The notes under the pieces were generated by a model. It did no database searches, was not told where the DNA came from, and saw nothing but the letters and a program-made list of their open reading frames with translations. Positions 22,210 to 33,018 of a DNA stretch of 64,000 bases are shown one piece after another. How positions within the stretch are numbered: the first letter of the stretch is position 1; every line of letters begins with the position of its first letter. The DNA is from Nothopassalora personata. Lineage: Eukaryota > Ascomycota > Dothideomycetes > Mycosphaerellales > Mycosphaerellaceae. Where the stretch lies: positions 3,286,001 through 3,350,000 of the forward strand of contig CM066288.1 of assembly GCA_033816765.1 (NCBI GenBank). The letters are read 5' to 3'. Position numbers and translations under genes: made by a program.

Positions 22210-23346
22210 CTAACTTACAAGCAGAATTGCGCTACCCAGCTGCCGGCGCAAGTCCTCCTTATTCACATCATGGGTATCCTCCACCTCACCCCACTGCTCG
22301 GTCTGATGAACTGTCTCTAACGTCGCTGCCTCTTCAGCTTGTTCTATGCCGAATCTAGTTGTATCCATTCCGGGTCCTTTCTGAAGATGTTTCCACTCCT
22401 GGCTCCATTCGACCAGTAGTCGCACTGCAATGAGCAAGCTCTTCGTTGCCAGGACACCTCTCTCCAGTGCAGCAAGATCATATGGTGCGAGGCCACTAAC
22501 CCAACCTCGAACGACTTCGGTGGTCATCTCTGGCTGCGCCTTTGGGATGATGCTATCTTCGCTGAGCGCCTCCACAATCTCGACACCAGGAAAGACGTGG
22601 GTGGTCAAAAATGCAAGGATCGGTTCTGCAACATCCTTTTGCCGCTGGCGCAAGTTCCTCTCTGGTACATTCTGTCTTGTTGACATGTTTTCCATTGGAT
22701 CGTACTTGCTCTTCTCTGGCGCCCAGCATAGCAATGTGTCTGTGGCTAGATAGCGCATGACCATCTTTACCAAATTTTGTCTAACGGTCGTGTTACCTTG
22801 CTGGTCGGCTGCCTCGATGTCTATCGCTCGCGATGTGATGGAAGTCATGGGTATGTAGTGCTGCTTCAACGCTTGCTGCGCCGACACTAGATGATCCCAC
22901 TCCAATGCTATCGCTGTGGCGAGTGCCCTCTTGCTCTTGGGTAGCGTCAAAATCTGTCGCGAAGCTGTCCGCACTGGTCGCGTATCTAACAGCACTTGCA
23001 AGCCTTCATCCGTCTCCTTGACGGACACATCCTTCCAGAAGCGCTTCTGCAGGGCGGATGTTGGCTTCGCTGGGTCCGGCTTGATGTTTTGTCCCTGGCG
23101 CAAAGCTTCTGCTTGCTGCTGCTTCCTCGCAACTCTGTTTTGGGGATACGACACGGCAGCTTGCGGCGCTGAAGGAGGAGGACCGGGCACGGTGGGGTGC
23201 GCGACTGGTGTTGCTTCCTTGGCAGCAGTCGTGTGCAATAGGCATCGTAGGCAGACGGACGATCGTGCAAACCGTCGCATTTGCCGGCGTGCACTCAGCG
23301 AAGAGGCCGCCCGGATCGACGACGAGATGAAAAGCGCAGACTCCAT
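22210..23346 (-). CDS. ATP12-family chaperone for mitochondrial F1-ATPase assembly
   Basis: A single exon of 378 residues. The N terminus (MESALFISSSIRAASSLSAR followed by many Arg and Ser and no acids) is a mitochondrial presequence. The core starts near residue 100 with KRFWKDVSV, then LLDTRPVRTASRQILTLP, which matches the ATP12 hallmark of pasting a target-like tail, and ALEWDHLVSAQQALKQHYIP followed by MTSITSRAID. The late region has EMTTEVVRGWVSGLAPYDLA and LVEWSQEWKHLQKG. ATP12 binds free F1 alpha subunits in the matrix until they join beta subunits. Length is slightly above the yeast protein because of a Pro/Gln-rich insert after the presequence. Confidence 0.94.
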   Translation of the reverse strand: MESALFISSSIRAASSLSARRQMRRFARSSVCLRCLLHTTAAKEATPVAHPTVPGPPPSAPQAAVSYPQNRVARKQQQAEALRQGQNIKPDPAKPTSALQKRFWKDVSVKETDEGLQVLLDTRPVRTASRQILTLPKSKRALATAIALEWDHLVSAQQALKQHYIPMTSITSRAIDIEAADQQGNTTVRQNLVKMVMRYLATDTLLCWAPEKSKYDPMENMSTRQNVPERNLRQRQKDVAEPILAFLTTHVFPGVEIVEALSEDSIIPKAQPEMTTEVVRGWVSGLAPYDLAALERGVLATKSLLIAVRLLVEWSQEWKHLQKGPGMDTTRFGIEQAEEAATLETVHQTEQWGEVEDTHDVNKEDLRRQLGSAILLVS

Positions 23347-24090
23347 AGCAGTGGTGGTGTCAAAGGGGCCAGAAGGTACTTGAGGATGTAGCGCCCGAAT
23401 AGATATCTCTGCTCTGAGCTGGGATACTGTTTGAGCATGCCGCGGACACTTGGCGTCGGGGAAGTCTTTCCGAATGCATTGCTAGGACCAAAAAGAATAA
23501 GAACATCGAGCACTCTGCCACTCGCAGCTGCGTGCATGCAACCAACCTCGTAGCTTCCTTCACAAAGCGGCCATCTAGCAGTCTCTTGGTGAGCAGGGGA
23601 AATGTGCTACGACTGGTATTGCCAGCGCCGTGGGGGTGGGGAGATGGGAGTCGACGCCGCCGAGGGAGCATTAAAGGCGGCGTGTAGGTATGCATATGCG
23701 CGCCGCCGCCTGCACAATAATAATGTCTTGCGATGGACCGCTGCTACAACCTCGTTGGCACGTTAGGTCTGGACATTTCTGCACGGCTTTGCGTCTGGCC
23801 CGGTGGTTATCCCATCAAGCCTCCTCCACCAGGACGCGCGACACGCTGGTCTGCTGCTTCTCTCCGCACTCTCTCCACACTACACCACATTGCCGGAGTG
23901 CGGCCGAGTCTGGCTGTTTTACCAGTGCGCAGCCCTGCCGCCCCAGTACCTTCTCAACCTCTGACCATGCGTGTTGGCAAGGCGCAACACTGAAGAATCT
24001 TGGCAACAGAAGGACCGAGTACCAAGCAACTGTGGGGCGTGCGAGGACGGAGCAACATTCCACAAGCCCTTCAGCAAGCGCATGTGAAAC
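23347..24090. promoter_or_regulatory. Divergent intergenic region between ATP12 and the Zn2Cys6 regulator
   Basis: 744 bp separate the two start codons, which point away from each other. No specific binding site is identified; a small spliced 5' exon for the regulator cannot be excluded. Confidence 0.4.
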
Positions 24091-27000
24091 ATGCGGCGAG
24101 CCGAGGGACAGGAAGGTGCCCAACAACCACAACTGTCCACTTCTGCGAAAGAAACGACCCAGCAACAGCCCAAAGCACTGCGATTCGTGACCAACTATGG
24201 CGCACCACATCCCAAGAGGAGGCGCATTGGAGCGGCATGTCTGACCTGTCGCAAGCGCAAGACGGCATGTTCGGGAGAGCGACCACACTGCGAGACTTGC
24301 AAGCAGAACAAGCTAGAGTGTGCTGGCTACTCAGCAGAGACAGCTATTGCTGCTCCGAGCCGCAACCGAGCCGCATCGGATGCAAGCGCGAGGCGTCCGT
24401 CAGAATATGATGCCACCCAACGACCCGCTCAGGTCAAGAAGCCGCCTTCACCTGGTGCCGGGTCGACGGACCACTCGGCCAACGAACTGTCCCTGTCTCG
24501 GACCATCTCTGGAGAGCGATCACCTCGAGCAGCGGCAGCAGAAGGCAAAGCACAGTCTATAGATGGATCCAAGAATGGCGAGAGCCGGGATTGTCTGTTC
24601 TCGGGACCACGAAATCGAATGCCATATTTTAGGTGGCTCGGTCCGACAGCTATTCTACCTGGCTTCAAGCAGATGGTGGTCAAGGTGAAGCGAGCAGATC
24701 CCGATGCAGGTCCATCCTCTATGAACGACGAAGGACTGAATTCGCCGTCATTGAACAACACTACCAGCTCGGAGCAGAGAGTGGCGAGTACCTTGCGTTC
24801 TGGCTCTGCCATTGCAGAATCCGGTTCCCGCTCCACGCTCAGTCTTCCCTTCTACGACACATCGCCTATGCCACCGAATGAGCTTATCACGCATTTGGCC
24901 AACACCTTCTTTTCACACCTTGGATGCAACTATCCTTTCTTGCAACGAGAGCGCTTCCTGCGCGACCTGGAAGAGAAGCAAGTCGATGCGATACTGGTCG
25001 ACGCCGTCTGCGCTTTGGCAGCGCGATTCTCTACCCACTCGCTTCTTACGCAAGCTGCGGATGATGGCGAGGGTAATGCCAATCCTGCAGAGTATGGTCA
25101 TGCCTTCGCACAGCGCGCTAAGACATCGCTCACGGACATCTTTCCCTGTCCGACAATCGCTGCAGCTCAAGCAGCGCTTTTACTCGCGTACAACGAGTTC
25201 GGCGAGCAACGAGATAGCGGCTTGTGGATGTATCTGGGAATCTCGATTCGGATAGCCCAGGATCTAGGTCTACATAAGCTAGAAGGTCTGAGATACGTCG
25301 GCAGAGATGGTCCAACGCCGAAGGCTATGAAACGGCAGGCACAGAATGGCTACAACAACGATCCCATATATCCCGAAAACAGTGCCGCCAGCGTTGATGC
25401 TGAAGCGTCAAAGAACGAGGCTACCGACAAAGGCTCGCCGCTGGAAAGACAGAAGGAGACGGAAGAGGGCAGAGCCGTTGAGCAGGAACGTGTTGACACA
25501 TTCTGGGCCATATTCTTCCTAGACCGAGTGGTTTCCTCGGGTACAGGTCGAAGGAGCACACTTCGCGACAAGGATATTGAGTTGTCCTTCCCGTCGGAGG
25601 CAGAGGTGAACAGCAAGTTGTCTCCGGCACCATTCCCAGCATTGATCAGGATTGTGCACTTGTATGGACGTGTAGCCGACCTGTTGAACAGCCTCAAGGA
25701 GCCGTCGGATATCACGACAGAAACACCAAAGCGCCTGGCTGCCATGGAGAGCCAGGTCACTCATTTCTATCAGGCCCTTTCGCCAAAGCTTCACTTCAAC
25801 GCCATTAATTTTCAGCATTATATGAAGGCTGGAGAAGGCACCAACTTCGTGTTGTTGCACTTTTGGTTTCACACTCTGATCATCATGTTGCATCAGCCAA
25901 CACTACTTAAGACTTTCGACAAGCGCATGCTGCAGCTGTTCCCAAACTCTCAACAGCTTGCCATGAGCAGCGCCAAGACCATTGCCGACATTCTGGCATA
26001 CTCTCAACTCGTTGATGCGACGGCCTTTTTGGGCAACCCTTTCACCTCTCAGCCAATCTACATTGCAGCGTGCGCCTTTCTCAGAGAAACGGTTGAACAG
26101 ACGGCCACAAGCAATGCACAGTCACGATCCAACAGTCCCCCTCGCAGCAGAGATGGCACTGCTGATGACACACCGTCCACCCCCACAGAAAGCACAACAC
26201 CTTCTCGATCGACGCGAAAAGGCTCCATTTCCGCAATCGCCGCACCGTCGTCGTTGAATGGCAAGATCGCGGACCTAGATGCTAAAGACCCAAAGGCGCA
26301 TGTCGCGAAGCATACTTTGCTAGCAACTGCTGCTACGCAGCATTACCAGCTCTGTTACAAGGCACTTCAATCCCTGGAGACCTACTGGGCTGGCGCGAAG
26401 TACATCTTGACTGTGTTGAATCAGAAGTTCGAAGGCGTAGGTGACCCTCTGTTGTATACCGTGGAAGAAGGCGATGCCTCGATGGAGCAGCCACGGCCTG
26501 AACCTGCCTTCACATCGCCCGGATGGCGCAGAAAGCTCAGCGGAGGTCCAAATGTCGACGCAGCCGGGTTGCAGTCTCCTTTTTGGCCTCCCAAGGCATT
26601 TGGTCCAACTCCCGAAAGTCCTCGCGGCGTCGATCCCAGCAAAGGTATATATGACGGTGCGCATGATCTAGACATGGCCGGTACAACTAACCTACCATAC
26701 ACAGCAATTGGCTGGACGCTAACGGGAGACATGAATTCGTCGTCGACGAACCTTGCATGGCACTATGCAGCGGGCCAGAATTCCAATTTGGATCCACGCC
26801 TGAGCTCCTCAAACATTGCTGGAAGTGACCAAATGCAAAGTGCCAACACGTCGAAGCATCTCCAAGCTGGCTCTACGAATGCGCAGCGATTAGCAGGCCG
26901 AGATGGGCTTCCAAGCCAGGCCTCACACATGCCTCACGATGGGAACGTCTCCAAGACAGATACCTCGTCGCTAGGCGTATCATCGCCGTACAGCCAGCAA

Positions 27001-27360
27001 GGTAATATGTTTTGTCCAGCCACCACAGTCTCTGGGTCAGATCAGACTTCGCATGGCCTAAACCCGTCATTACACACTCAGGGACATATGACAGGTTTGG
27101 CCAACATGGCGGGCAATATGCAGCCGTATACTGCCGCTGGTCCGTTCCCAATGGGTCCTGATGGCAGCCTGCCGATGAACTTCCTGCCGGGCGACATGAT
27201 GATCGAGTCACAAGACGTGGACATGAGTATGCTTGGCTTAGACATGATGCCGTGGTTTGACTCCTACCCGACGGCGGGGATGATGGGTATCTTCAACCAG
27301 AATCATACCGCTCGCGGCGCAGAAGGCGGCGGACATGGAGGACGGCATGGACATTGCTAG
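24091..27360 (+). CDS. Zn2Cys6 fungal-specific transcription factor
   Basis: A 1089-residue single ORF. The Zn2Cys6 cluster spans residues 50-77 with spacing C-x2-C-x6-C-x6-C-x2-C-x6-C (starts CLTCRKRKTAC), preceded by a basic KRRRIG stretch. The middle region, from NELITHLANTFFSHLG at about residue 260 through ARFSTHSLL, RIAQDLGLHK and ERVDTFWAIFFLDR, is the Fungal_trans middle homology domain. Cys6 regulators bind CGG-containing half-sites as dimers in the nucleus. The C-terminal third is Gly/Met/Asn-rich and probably an activation region. The target pathway cannot be deduced: neighbours are a DUF1989 gene and ATP12, with no clear metabolic cluster. Confidence 0.92.
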   Translation: MRRAEGQEGAQQPQLSTSAKETTQQQPKALRFVTNYGAPHPKRRRIGAACLTCRKRKTACSGERPHCETCKQNKLECAGYSAETAIAAPSRNRAASDASARRPSEYDATQRPAQVKKPPSPGAGSTDHSANELSLSRTISGERSPRAAAAEGKAQSIDGSKNGESRDCLFSGPRNRMPYFRWLGPTAILPGFKQMVVKVKRADPDAGPSSMNDEGLNSPSLNNTTSSEQRVASTLRSGSAIAESGSRSTLSLPFYDTSPMPPNELITHLANTFFSHLGCNYPFLQRERFLRDLEEKQVDAILVDAVCALAARFSTHSLLTQAADDGEGNANPAEYGHAFAQRAKTSLTDIFPCPTIAAAQAALLLAYNEFGEQRDSGLWMYLGISIRIAQDLGLHKLEGLRYVGRDGPTPKAMKRQAQNGYNNDPIYPENSAASVDAEASKNEATDKGSPLERQKETEEGRAVEQERVDTFWAIFFLDRVVSSGTGRRSTLRDKDIELSFPSEAEVNSKLSPAPFPALIRIVHLYGRVADLLNSLKEPSDITTETPKRLAAMESQVTHFYQALSPKLHFNAINFQHYMKAGEGTNFVLLHFWFHTLIIMLHQPTLLKTFDKRMLQLFPNSQQLAMSSAKTIADILAYSQLVDATAFLGNPFTSQPIYIAACAFLRETVEQTATSNAQSRSNSPPRSRDGTADDTPSTPTESTTPSRSTRKGSISAIAAPSSLNGKIADLDAKDPKAHVAKHTLLATAATQHYQLCYKALQSLETYWAGAKYILTVLNQKFEGVGDPLLYTVEEGDASMEQPRPEPAFTSPGWRRKLSGGPNVDAAGLQSPFWPPKAFGPTPESPRGVDPSKGIYDGAHDLDMAGTTNLPYTAIGWTLTGDMNSSSTNLAWHYAAGQNSNLDPRLSSSNIAGSDQMQSANTSKHLQAGSTNAQRLAGRDGLPSQASHMPHDGNVSKTDTSSLGVSSPYSQQGNMFCPATTVSGSDQTSHGLNPSLHTQGHMTGLANMAGNMQPYTAAGPFPMGPDGSLPMNFLPGDMMIESQDVDMSMLGLDMMPWFDSYPTAGMMGIFNQNHTARGAEGGGHGGRHGHC

Positions 27361-27647
27361 GAGTGTTGTGACCTGTTGGTCTCGTGATATTCGCCCACAG
27401 TGATGCATACTGGCCGCCAGAGTATCTCGACTGGCCCCGAATGCTCTCTGCCGTCGGGTTGGATGTACCTATTTAGTGGTTGTTGATGACATAAGAGAAA
27501 CCACGATAGGCCCGCCCTCGGCTTCTGAAGGGCTGAAGCTCCCGAACTCAACGGATTGCACTTCATGTGTGTTGTATCCTGCTATTCAAGTCAACTTCAC
27601 GAGCTCTCCATCCAGGTTCACATCTCCTTTTCAACCGCTCACTCACA

Positions 27648-28591
27648 ATGCCTTACGAAGTCTCTCCCCACCCTCCCATCCCCGCATACCTAGCATCAGA
27701 CAAGAGATCACCCCTCCACGTCGACAGAACCCTCTACAACAACATCGCAAAAGCAGACAGAGAGCTCATAGAATCCTTCATCCTCCCAATCCGTTCCGGC
27801 CGCGCCTGGAAAGCTCCCGCAGGCTCCATCATTCGCCTCGTAAGACCATCGCCAGGTCACATTTCCCGCGCTTGACATTGACAGCCTTCACGCAGTCGAC
27901 GCCTGAAGGCCCGCAAGTCGGCGACCTCAACATCTGGAACCTCCACAACCCCCGCGAACGCTTCTGGGCCAGCAGGACCCGCCAACTCCACGCCTCCCAC
28001 GTCAGTGTGTACGACCGCCTATGGTCGAATCTCCCGTACCTCCGCCCGCTCGTCACCATCATCGGCGACAGCCTCGCAGACTACGGTGTAGACAAATGGG
28101 GAGGGCGCTGTCATGATCTGCTGGGGACACGTTGTGATCCTTACGTCAACAAGCTGTTAAGTGGCGACGACTACGACTTTCAATGCCATTCAAACTTGAC
28201 CCGCGCAGTGGTCCCCTGGGGTCTGACGGAATTTGACGTGCATGATGTGTTGAATGTTTTTCAGGTTACGGGGTTGGATGGGGACGGGAGGTATTTTATG
28301 GAAGCTAGTCCGGCGCGGGTGGGGGATTATATTGAGTTCTTTGCGGAGGTTGATGTGTTGATGGCGTTGAGTACGTGTCCGGGTGGCGATTTGAGTGCGT
28401 GGGGATGGGGCGAGGGGAATGCTGATGGTGGTGGGGAGACGAATAGTATGGTGGACTGCTGTCGGCCGTTGAAGGCGGAGGTTTTTAAGGTGAGGGATCA
28501 AGGTGTGCTTGAGGGTTGGGAGCAGCCGAAATGTCCAGAGTATCGGGGGAGGCATGGCATGGGAATACCGGAGGGCGAAAGGCAGACTTGA
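27648..28591 (+). CDS. DUF1989 (urea-carboxylase-associated family) protein
   Basis: Exon 1 27648-27839 and exon 2 27896-28591 with a 56-bp intron (GTAAGA donor, CTTGAC branch, ACGCAG acceptor); 295 residues. The start ATG follows an ACTCACA leader. Conserved parts are AWKAPAGSIIRL, then after the splice GPQVGDLNIWNLHNPRERFW, the HDLLGTRCDPY Cys motif, LNVFQVTGLDGDGRYF and the C-terminal DYIEFFAEVDVLMALSTCPG. These match DUF1989 proteins, which occur next to urea carboxylase or as standalone fungal proteins. The Cys and Glu/His positions suggest metal binding, but the reaction is unknown. It follows the Zn2Cys6 gene on the same strand by about 290 bp; a regulatory link is speculative. Confidence 0.88.
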
Positions 28592-28961
28592 GGGAAGGTG
28601 AGAGGATGATGTGTATTGATGTACCTTGCTGGTAACATGTGCCTGGAGGCTTTTGTGTTTCCCCTCAGGAATTTCGTGCTGTGCGCTCAAACGTTAATAC
28701 GGCAGCCGCCCGGGAAGAATTTGTATCCCTGTACGCGCCACGCTCTTGAGAGAAATCTTGTTCCGATCTTGGCATGTCCAATCCGCCGTCTTCTTCCGCA
28801 CTCGGCGATACTACTACTACTACTTCATGAGATTGTGTGCCTACAGCGTTACAGCAAATCACAAAGGTCGTTGTTGGCATCCTGAAATACATACGCTACA
28901 CAGCCAGCTAAGCGCACTTGCAGTCCGCTCTCGTACCTCAGATCGTTCTCAAGGACTCTTC
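28592..28961. other. Intergenic region downstream of the DUF1989 gene
   Basis: 370 bp; contains a short (CTA)n/(TAC)n run near 28811-28824. No gene recognised. Confidence 0.4.
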
Positions 28962-29681
28962 TCATCTTCCGCTTCTTGTCCGTGTTCGATTTCGCGCCAG
29001 ACTCCACCTCAGGCTCTGCTGGCTCTTGATGCCACTCGCAGTGTTCCTGCTAGGCAGATGTTGCATTGCAGCGCTAGGAGGCTTCGACATTGCCACTTCA
29101 GTCTGAGCCTTCGAAAGCTGCTCCCCACCCGCATGCTTCTTCTTGGGCGTCGCGAAGCACATCGCCAGCTTATCGAGGCGAGTGCGAATGTCCTTGAGGT
29201 GCTGCAGCTCATTATCTCACTCTCTCCCGACCTCTTCTTTTGCCTGCCCAATGTCTTCCTTGAGACCTTGTAGCTCGTATTGGAAGTCTCGACTCTCGTT
29301 TTCGAAGTTTACAAAGACGGCTTGGCCCTTGGTGTTGTTGACCTGTGGCTTACATACCATGGACTTCTGCCGAGATTGGGGATGAGGAAAGTGTGCGTGA
29401 AGGCCTTGAGGATGTCGTATAAGGTCTGTCGGGCAACTAAGGTTGTGGTCGGCATATATTTGGCCTGCTCCCTAACGCCCAACGAGTCCTGCTTCGAGCA
29501 GTTCAGGAGTGCATTGTCCTTATTGTCGTCACATCATGGACATAACCTTGTCCCATGCGTGGGAAATATGAGGGCAATGTTGACGCAGGCATCGCCACTG
29601 TGTCCAGTCCGGAGGTACGCCCAGCCGTCGACGATGGACCTCCTCTGGGAGGTAATATCAGAAACGGACGTCCTGCGATGT
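28962..29681 (-). pseudogene. Degraded or misresolved coding locus of unknown function
   Basis: Three stretches on the minus strand look coding but do not join cleanly. From 29681: MDIAGRPFLILPPRGGPSS and on to a stop near 29503. Then, in another frame around 29380-29500, SKQDSLGVREQAKYMPTTT followed by LVARQTLYDILKAFTHTFL. Then, at about 29180-29330, NFENESRDFQYELQGLKEDI, an in-frame TGA, and KDIRTRLDKLAMCF with a Lys/Arg-rich end at 28962. The later part looks like a coiled coil. No splice sites of normal fungal intron length reconcile the frames, so this is either a decayed gene or a gene with unusual introns. No family is recognised. Confidence 0.3.
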
Positions 29682-30209
29682 CCATGGCGCCCGGCCGTGT
29701 ACGTCTACCACAGCATAGCATGGCATGAAGGTGAAGGCGAGGGAGGTCAAAGTGGCAGCGGCAAGCCGATTGGCCGGCTCGCACCCATTCCCAAACCGCA
29801 AGCGCTGACCACCATCGACGCACGTTGCGAGCGAATGCTCCGCAGCCAGTCAACAACAAGCTCATCTCTACGTCTGCAGGTACTCTGCAGTACTGTACTT
29901 GGGCCACGAGCCGCCGGCCTCGAAATAACTCAATTAATATGGTGGAAGCGCCAGCCACAACCTTCCCCGACCTCACCACTGGCCGCTGCAGTTGAACATC
30001 CGTAGAGCTCATGTATGTGATGAGGCGCGTGTCGTAGGCGCTCGCTCTGTCAGGTCTAGATAGCCATGCAGGGTGCGAGGCGAAGGTAGTACAGACATTG
30101 CACGTCGTTGATATACATGGCTGCCAACTTCTCCTTCATGCCTGAACGAGCCGTTGAACTTGGGTCGTTTCTCACTCCTTAAGGCACTTCAAAAGCACAG
30201 CACAACACA
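29682..30209. other. Intergenic region upstream of the tetraspan membrane protein gene
   Basis: 528 bp, no supported gene; holds the promoter of the gene starting at 30210, whose leader is CA-rich. Confidence 0.4.
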
Positions 30210-31022
30210 ATGGCAGCGCGCTTACGACTCCCGACTGTGGCCCTGGCCGCCCTCTCAATCGGCCTCAATCTGGCCATCATGGGTTGCGCCGGCCGCACAC
30301 TCAACGTATACATGAATCAACGATATTCCAGCACATACTTCATGCCCGTCTGGTCGTCACATTTCGACATCCGCGAGCTATCTGTATTGATCGGTACCTC
30401 TGCCGCTGTTCTTTTCCTCAATCTGGCCCTGGCTGCTGCACCATTTGCTTCATCTGTGAGTCTCAACTGCCTGGCCTGGCCTTGCCGTGCCCACCCTCCC
30501 GATCGATTGTTTGATTCCATGCTGACGCCGAACAGCTCCCAGCGAACCTCCTCGTTCTCGCCTCGAGCATACTCAGCACACTGATCTCGCTCATTGCCAT
30601 CATCTTCTCGAGCGTTGTCAACAACCGTGCCGGCTTCTCAAGCAAGGACACACTCCGGTCATGGACCTGCCGCTGGCGAACCCTGCACAATGCCAGCCTC
30701 GAGGGGGTGCCACGAGATTATGACACGCTATGTCATGAGACAGTAAGACAGCCCGTCCGTCCTTCACCTTTCGCTCGCCTTGACCTGACATGGCTGCCAG
30801 CGCTTCGCATTCTACACCACAATCCCAAGCTTCCTCATCCAGCTCCTGTTGCTGAGCCTCGCGCTCTACGCCATTGTAGCCGGCAAGAAGACCCGCGGCG
30901 TGAAGATCGACGAGGAGAAAGACCACGAACTCGGGCGAGTGCACAACCAGTCGTTTGAGACCAAGGCTGATAGTCCGAGGAGCATGCCAGATAGCATGAG
31001 GATCGTGGGCTCGAAAGAGTAG
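30210..31022 (+). CDS. Four-helix integral membrane protein, fungal hypothetical (MARVEL-like)
   Basis: Three exons, 30210-30455, 30536-30742 and 30801-31022; introns of 80 and 58 bp with GTGAGT and GTAAGA donors, CTGAC branch sites and CAG acceptors, both in phase 0. The 224-residue product has four hydrophobic helices: VALAALSIGLNLAIMGCAG, LIGTSAAVLFLNLALAAAPF, NLLVLASSILSTLISLIAII and IQLLLLSLALYAIVAGKK. A polar loop with WTCRWRTLHNAS and a Cys in CHET lies between helices 3 and 4, and the tail is acidic. The layout resembles fungal MARVEL or tetraspan-type proteins of the plasma membrane, but no diagnostic motif was seen. Function unknown. Confidence 0.85.
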
Positions 31023-31353
31023 TCGTGGAGCACCTACCGAGATCAGACAACATCAGCGAGCGACCTAAGCGCAGAGCGAAGTCGTATGCGGATGAGAAGA
31101 TATGGGCCTTTCTGTAAATTGTAACTGAAACGGAAGGCAAAATGCATCAGTCATTATTGTCGGGGGGTATCTCAACCGCAGCGAAAGATTCCACGCTAAA
31201 CATCTGAGATGGACACTGTCCTCTACAGTCACTCCCTTCTATTCTCCCGCTTTTCCAGCCAACACGAGTGTCATGACACCTTTGCACCTACACCCACACA
31301 TCCTTGCACCGCCATGCTCACGGCAGATCAGGCCTCGGTATAAAGTACAGCCG
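31023..31353. other. Intergenic region between converging 3' ends
   Basis: 331 bp between the stop codons of the membrane protein and the MIF-domain gene; nothing recognised. Confidence 0.4.
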
Positions 31354-33018
31354 TCAGCTCGCAGCAGCGGTGCTGCGCCGGAAAGCCGACAGAAAGCTCT
31401 TTCGCTTCTTCATCGATTTCGTCGATTTGGAGTCCATCGTGTCCGCCGGTATTGGAGGCGGACTCGACATCTTGGGAGTGGCCGTAATCGTTGAGCGTCG
31501 CTTCGCCGTGTTGGCAGTCGGCTCCTTGCTGTCATCTACCTTCTGTCCGAGAACGGATGTGCTGATGCTTGAACGCTTCTCTTTAGAGGTAAGATTGCTC
31601 ATCGCGCCATCGCTACAGCTGTCTCGAGGTGTTAATTTGACGTCGTCTGGTGATCCTGGCTTGTGGGGAGAACTGGGCTTTGACGATCGGTTCGACTTTG
31701 TTGGGTCGACCTTGAGGAACGATGGCGGGCGATTGCCTTTCGAGAGGTGCGCTCCTGAGTACATGGATTGGGCAGTGGAAGCGCCATTGACAGGTGTCTT
31801 GGGCTTCGCCTGAACAGACGCAAGGCCACCAGAAATGGTCTTCGGCCTATCTCTTGAGGAAGACCTCGAAAGCTGGAGACTAAAATCTGCATCCGACACA
31901 CCGTTCATGCGCAGTCCATTGGAGCCGATCGAGGCTGCTTGGCTGTGAGCTGTAGAGGGCCGCTTTCTGTCCAACTCTGTCGCTGGTAGCTCGAAAACAC
32001 CATTCATGGCCTCTGCTGCCGCAGTAGGGTTCGGTGTGCTCTTTCTTCGATCAGCAAGTGTCGCGAAAGACCCTCTCGACTCCATCTTCGGATGAGCCGA
32101 CTTCGTTTCCGAAGACTGGGCAGCCGTCAACTTTGACTCCGTGCTCAGCTTCGGCAGACTCTTCTTGAAAGATGGAATGTTCTTCCTGCCATTGCTGATA
32201 GCTCGACGGACTGGGTTGTTGCCGTCAAGCGATTGCTGCTTCTCCTGCCGCTCGATCTCCCCAAGGATTGTGGTACCATTAATGGCATAGTTCTCCTCCG
32301 GAATAGGTTCGAACTTGACAATGCCTCGCTCGGGTGGCACACTCAGAATGTCTGCCATGAATGACTGGATGAGTGCTGCATTGCGCTTGTTCATGGTTGG
32401 ACCCATCTGGGAGGGCACCGTAATTATCGTGAGCATGTAGCATGGGTCGAAGGTGCCTCCGAGCGCGAGACAAGCGCTATGATCCACTTTAATCATCACG
32501 CAGGAGTCTGGTCTGGTGTACCTCGCTGCTAGGTGGTAAGAGAGGTCGGTGACAAGCGTAAACTCATCCTTGATCTACGCTTTGTTAGCGTGGCATGAAG
32601 GCTAGCTGTTGTTTAGGGGACATACGATGACATTGGTTCGAAGCTCAGCGACCACAGGTGACTCTCGCTGGACCCGCTCTCGAACATTGCTGCTAGCGTT
32701 GTCCTTGTGTTGAAACTGTTCCTCGTAGTACTGTGTTTGATGCTTCGACGAATTGTTGTACGTGGCAATCATGCTGGTACGATTTCCGAGGTGCTTCTGC
32801 ATGAATTCGTCCACGTCGGTCTTGCCGAGTAGATCAGCATAGACGTCTGGTCCAGGTAAGCTAGCGCGATTCCGGGCTTGTGACTGAAATGAAGATCCGT
32901 TGCTGTATGGAACAACGGTGCCTGGAATGTTGAGGAATGAGGGACTGGGCAAAGGACTGAGCACATCCGATGAATTTGTCGAAGTGGAGTCACTTGGTTC
33001 TTTCGTTGAGTGCGGCAT
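31354..33018 (-). CDS. MIF/tautomerase-domain protein with long Ser/Pro-rich tail
   Basis: Exons 33018-32626 and 32574-31354, joined by a 51-bp intron (GTATGT donor, GCTAAC branch, CGTAG acceptor), encode 537 residues. After a disordered N-terminal 115 residues a macrophage-migration-inhibitory-factor fold can be read: SPVVAELRTNVI, spliced to the next exon with FTLVTDLSYHLAARYTRP, then MIKVDHSACLALGGTFDPC and IVKFEPIPEENYAINGTT. The remaining 300 residues are Ser/Lys/Pro-rich and end in a basic KKRKSFLSAFRR. MIF-type tautomerases use an N-terminal Pro as catalytic base. Here the equivalent Pro is internal, so classical tautomerase activity would need processing or is absent. Such fused proteins are known hypotheticals in filamentous ascomycetes. 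Confidence 0.85.
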
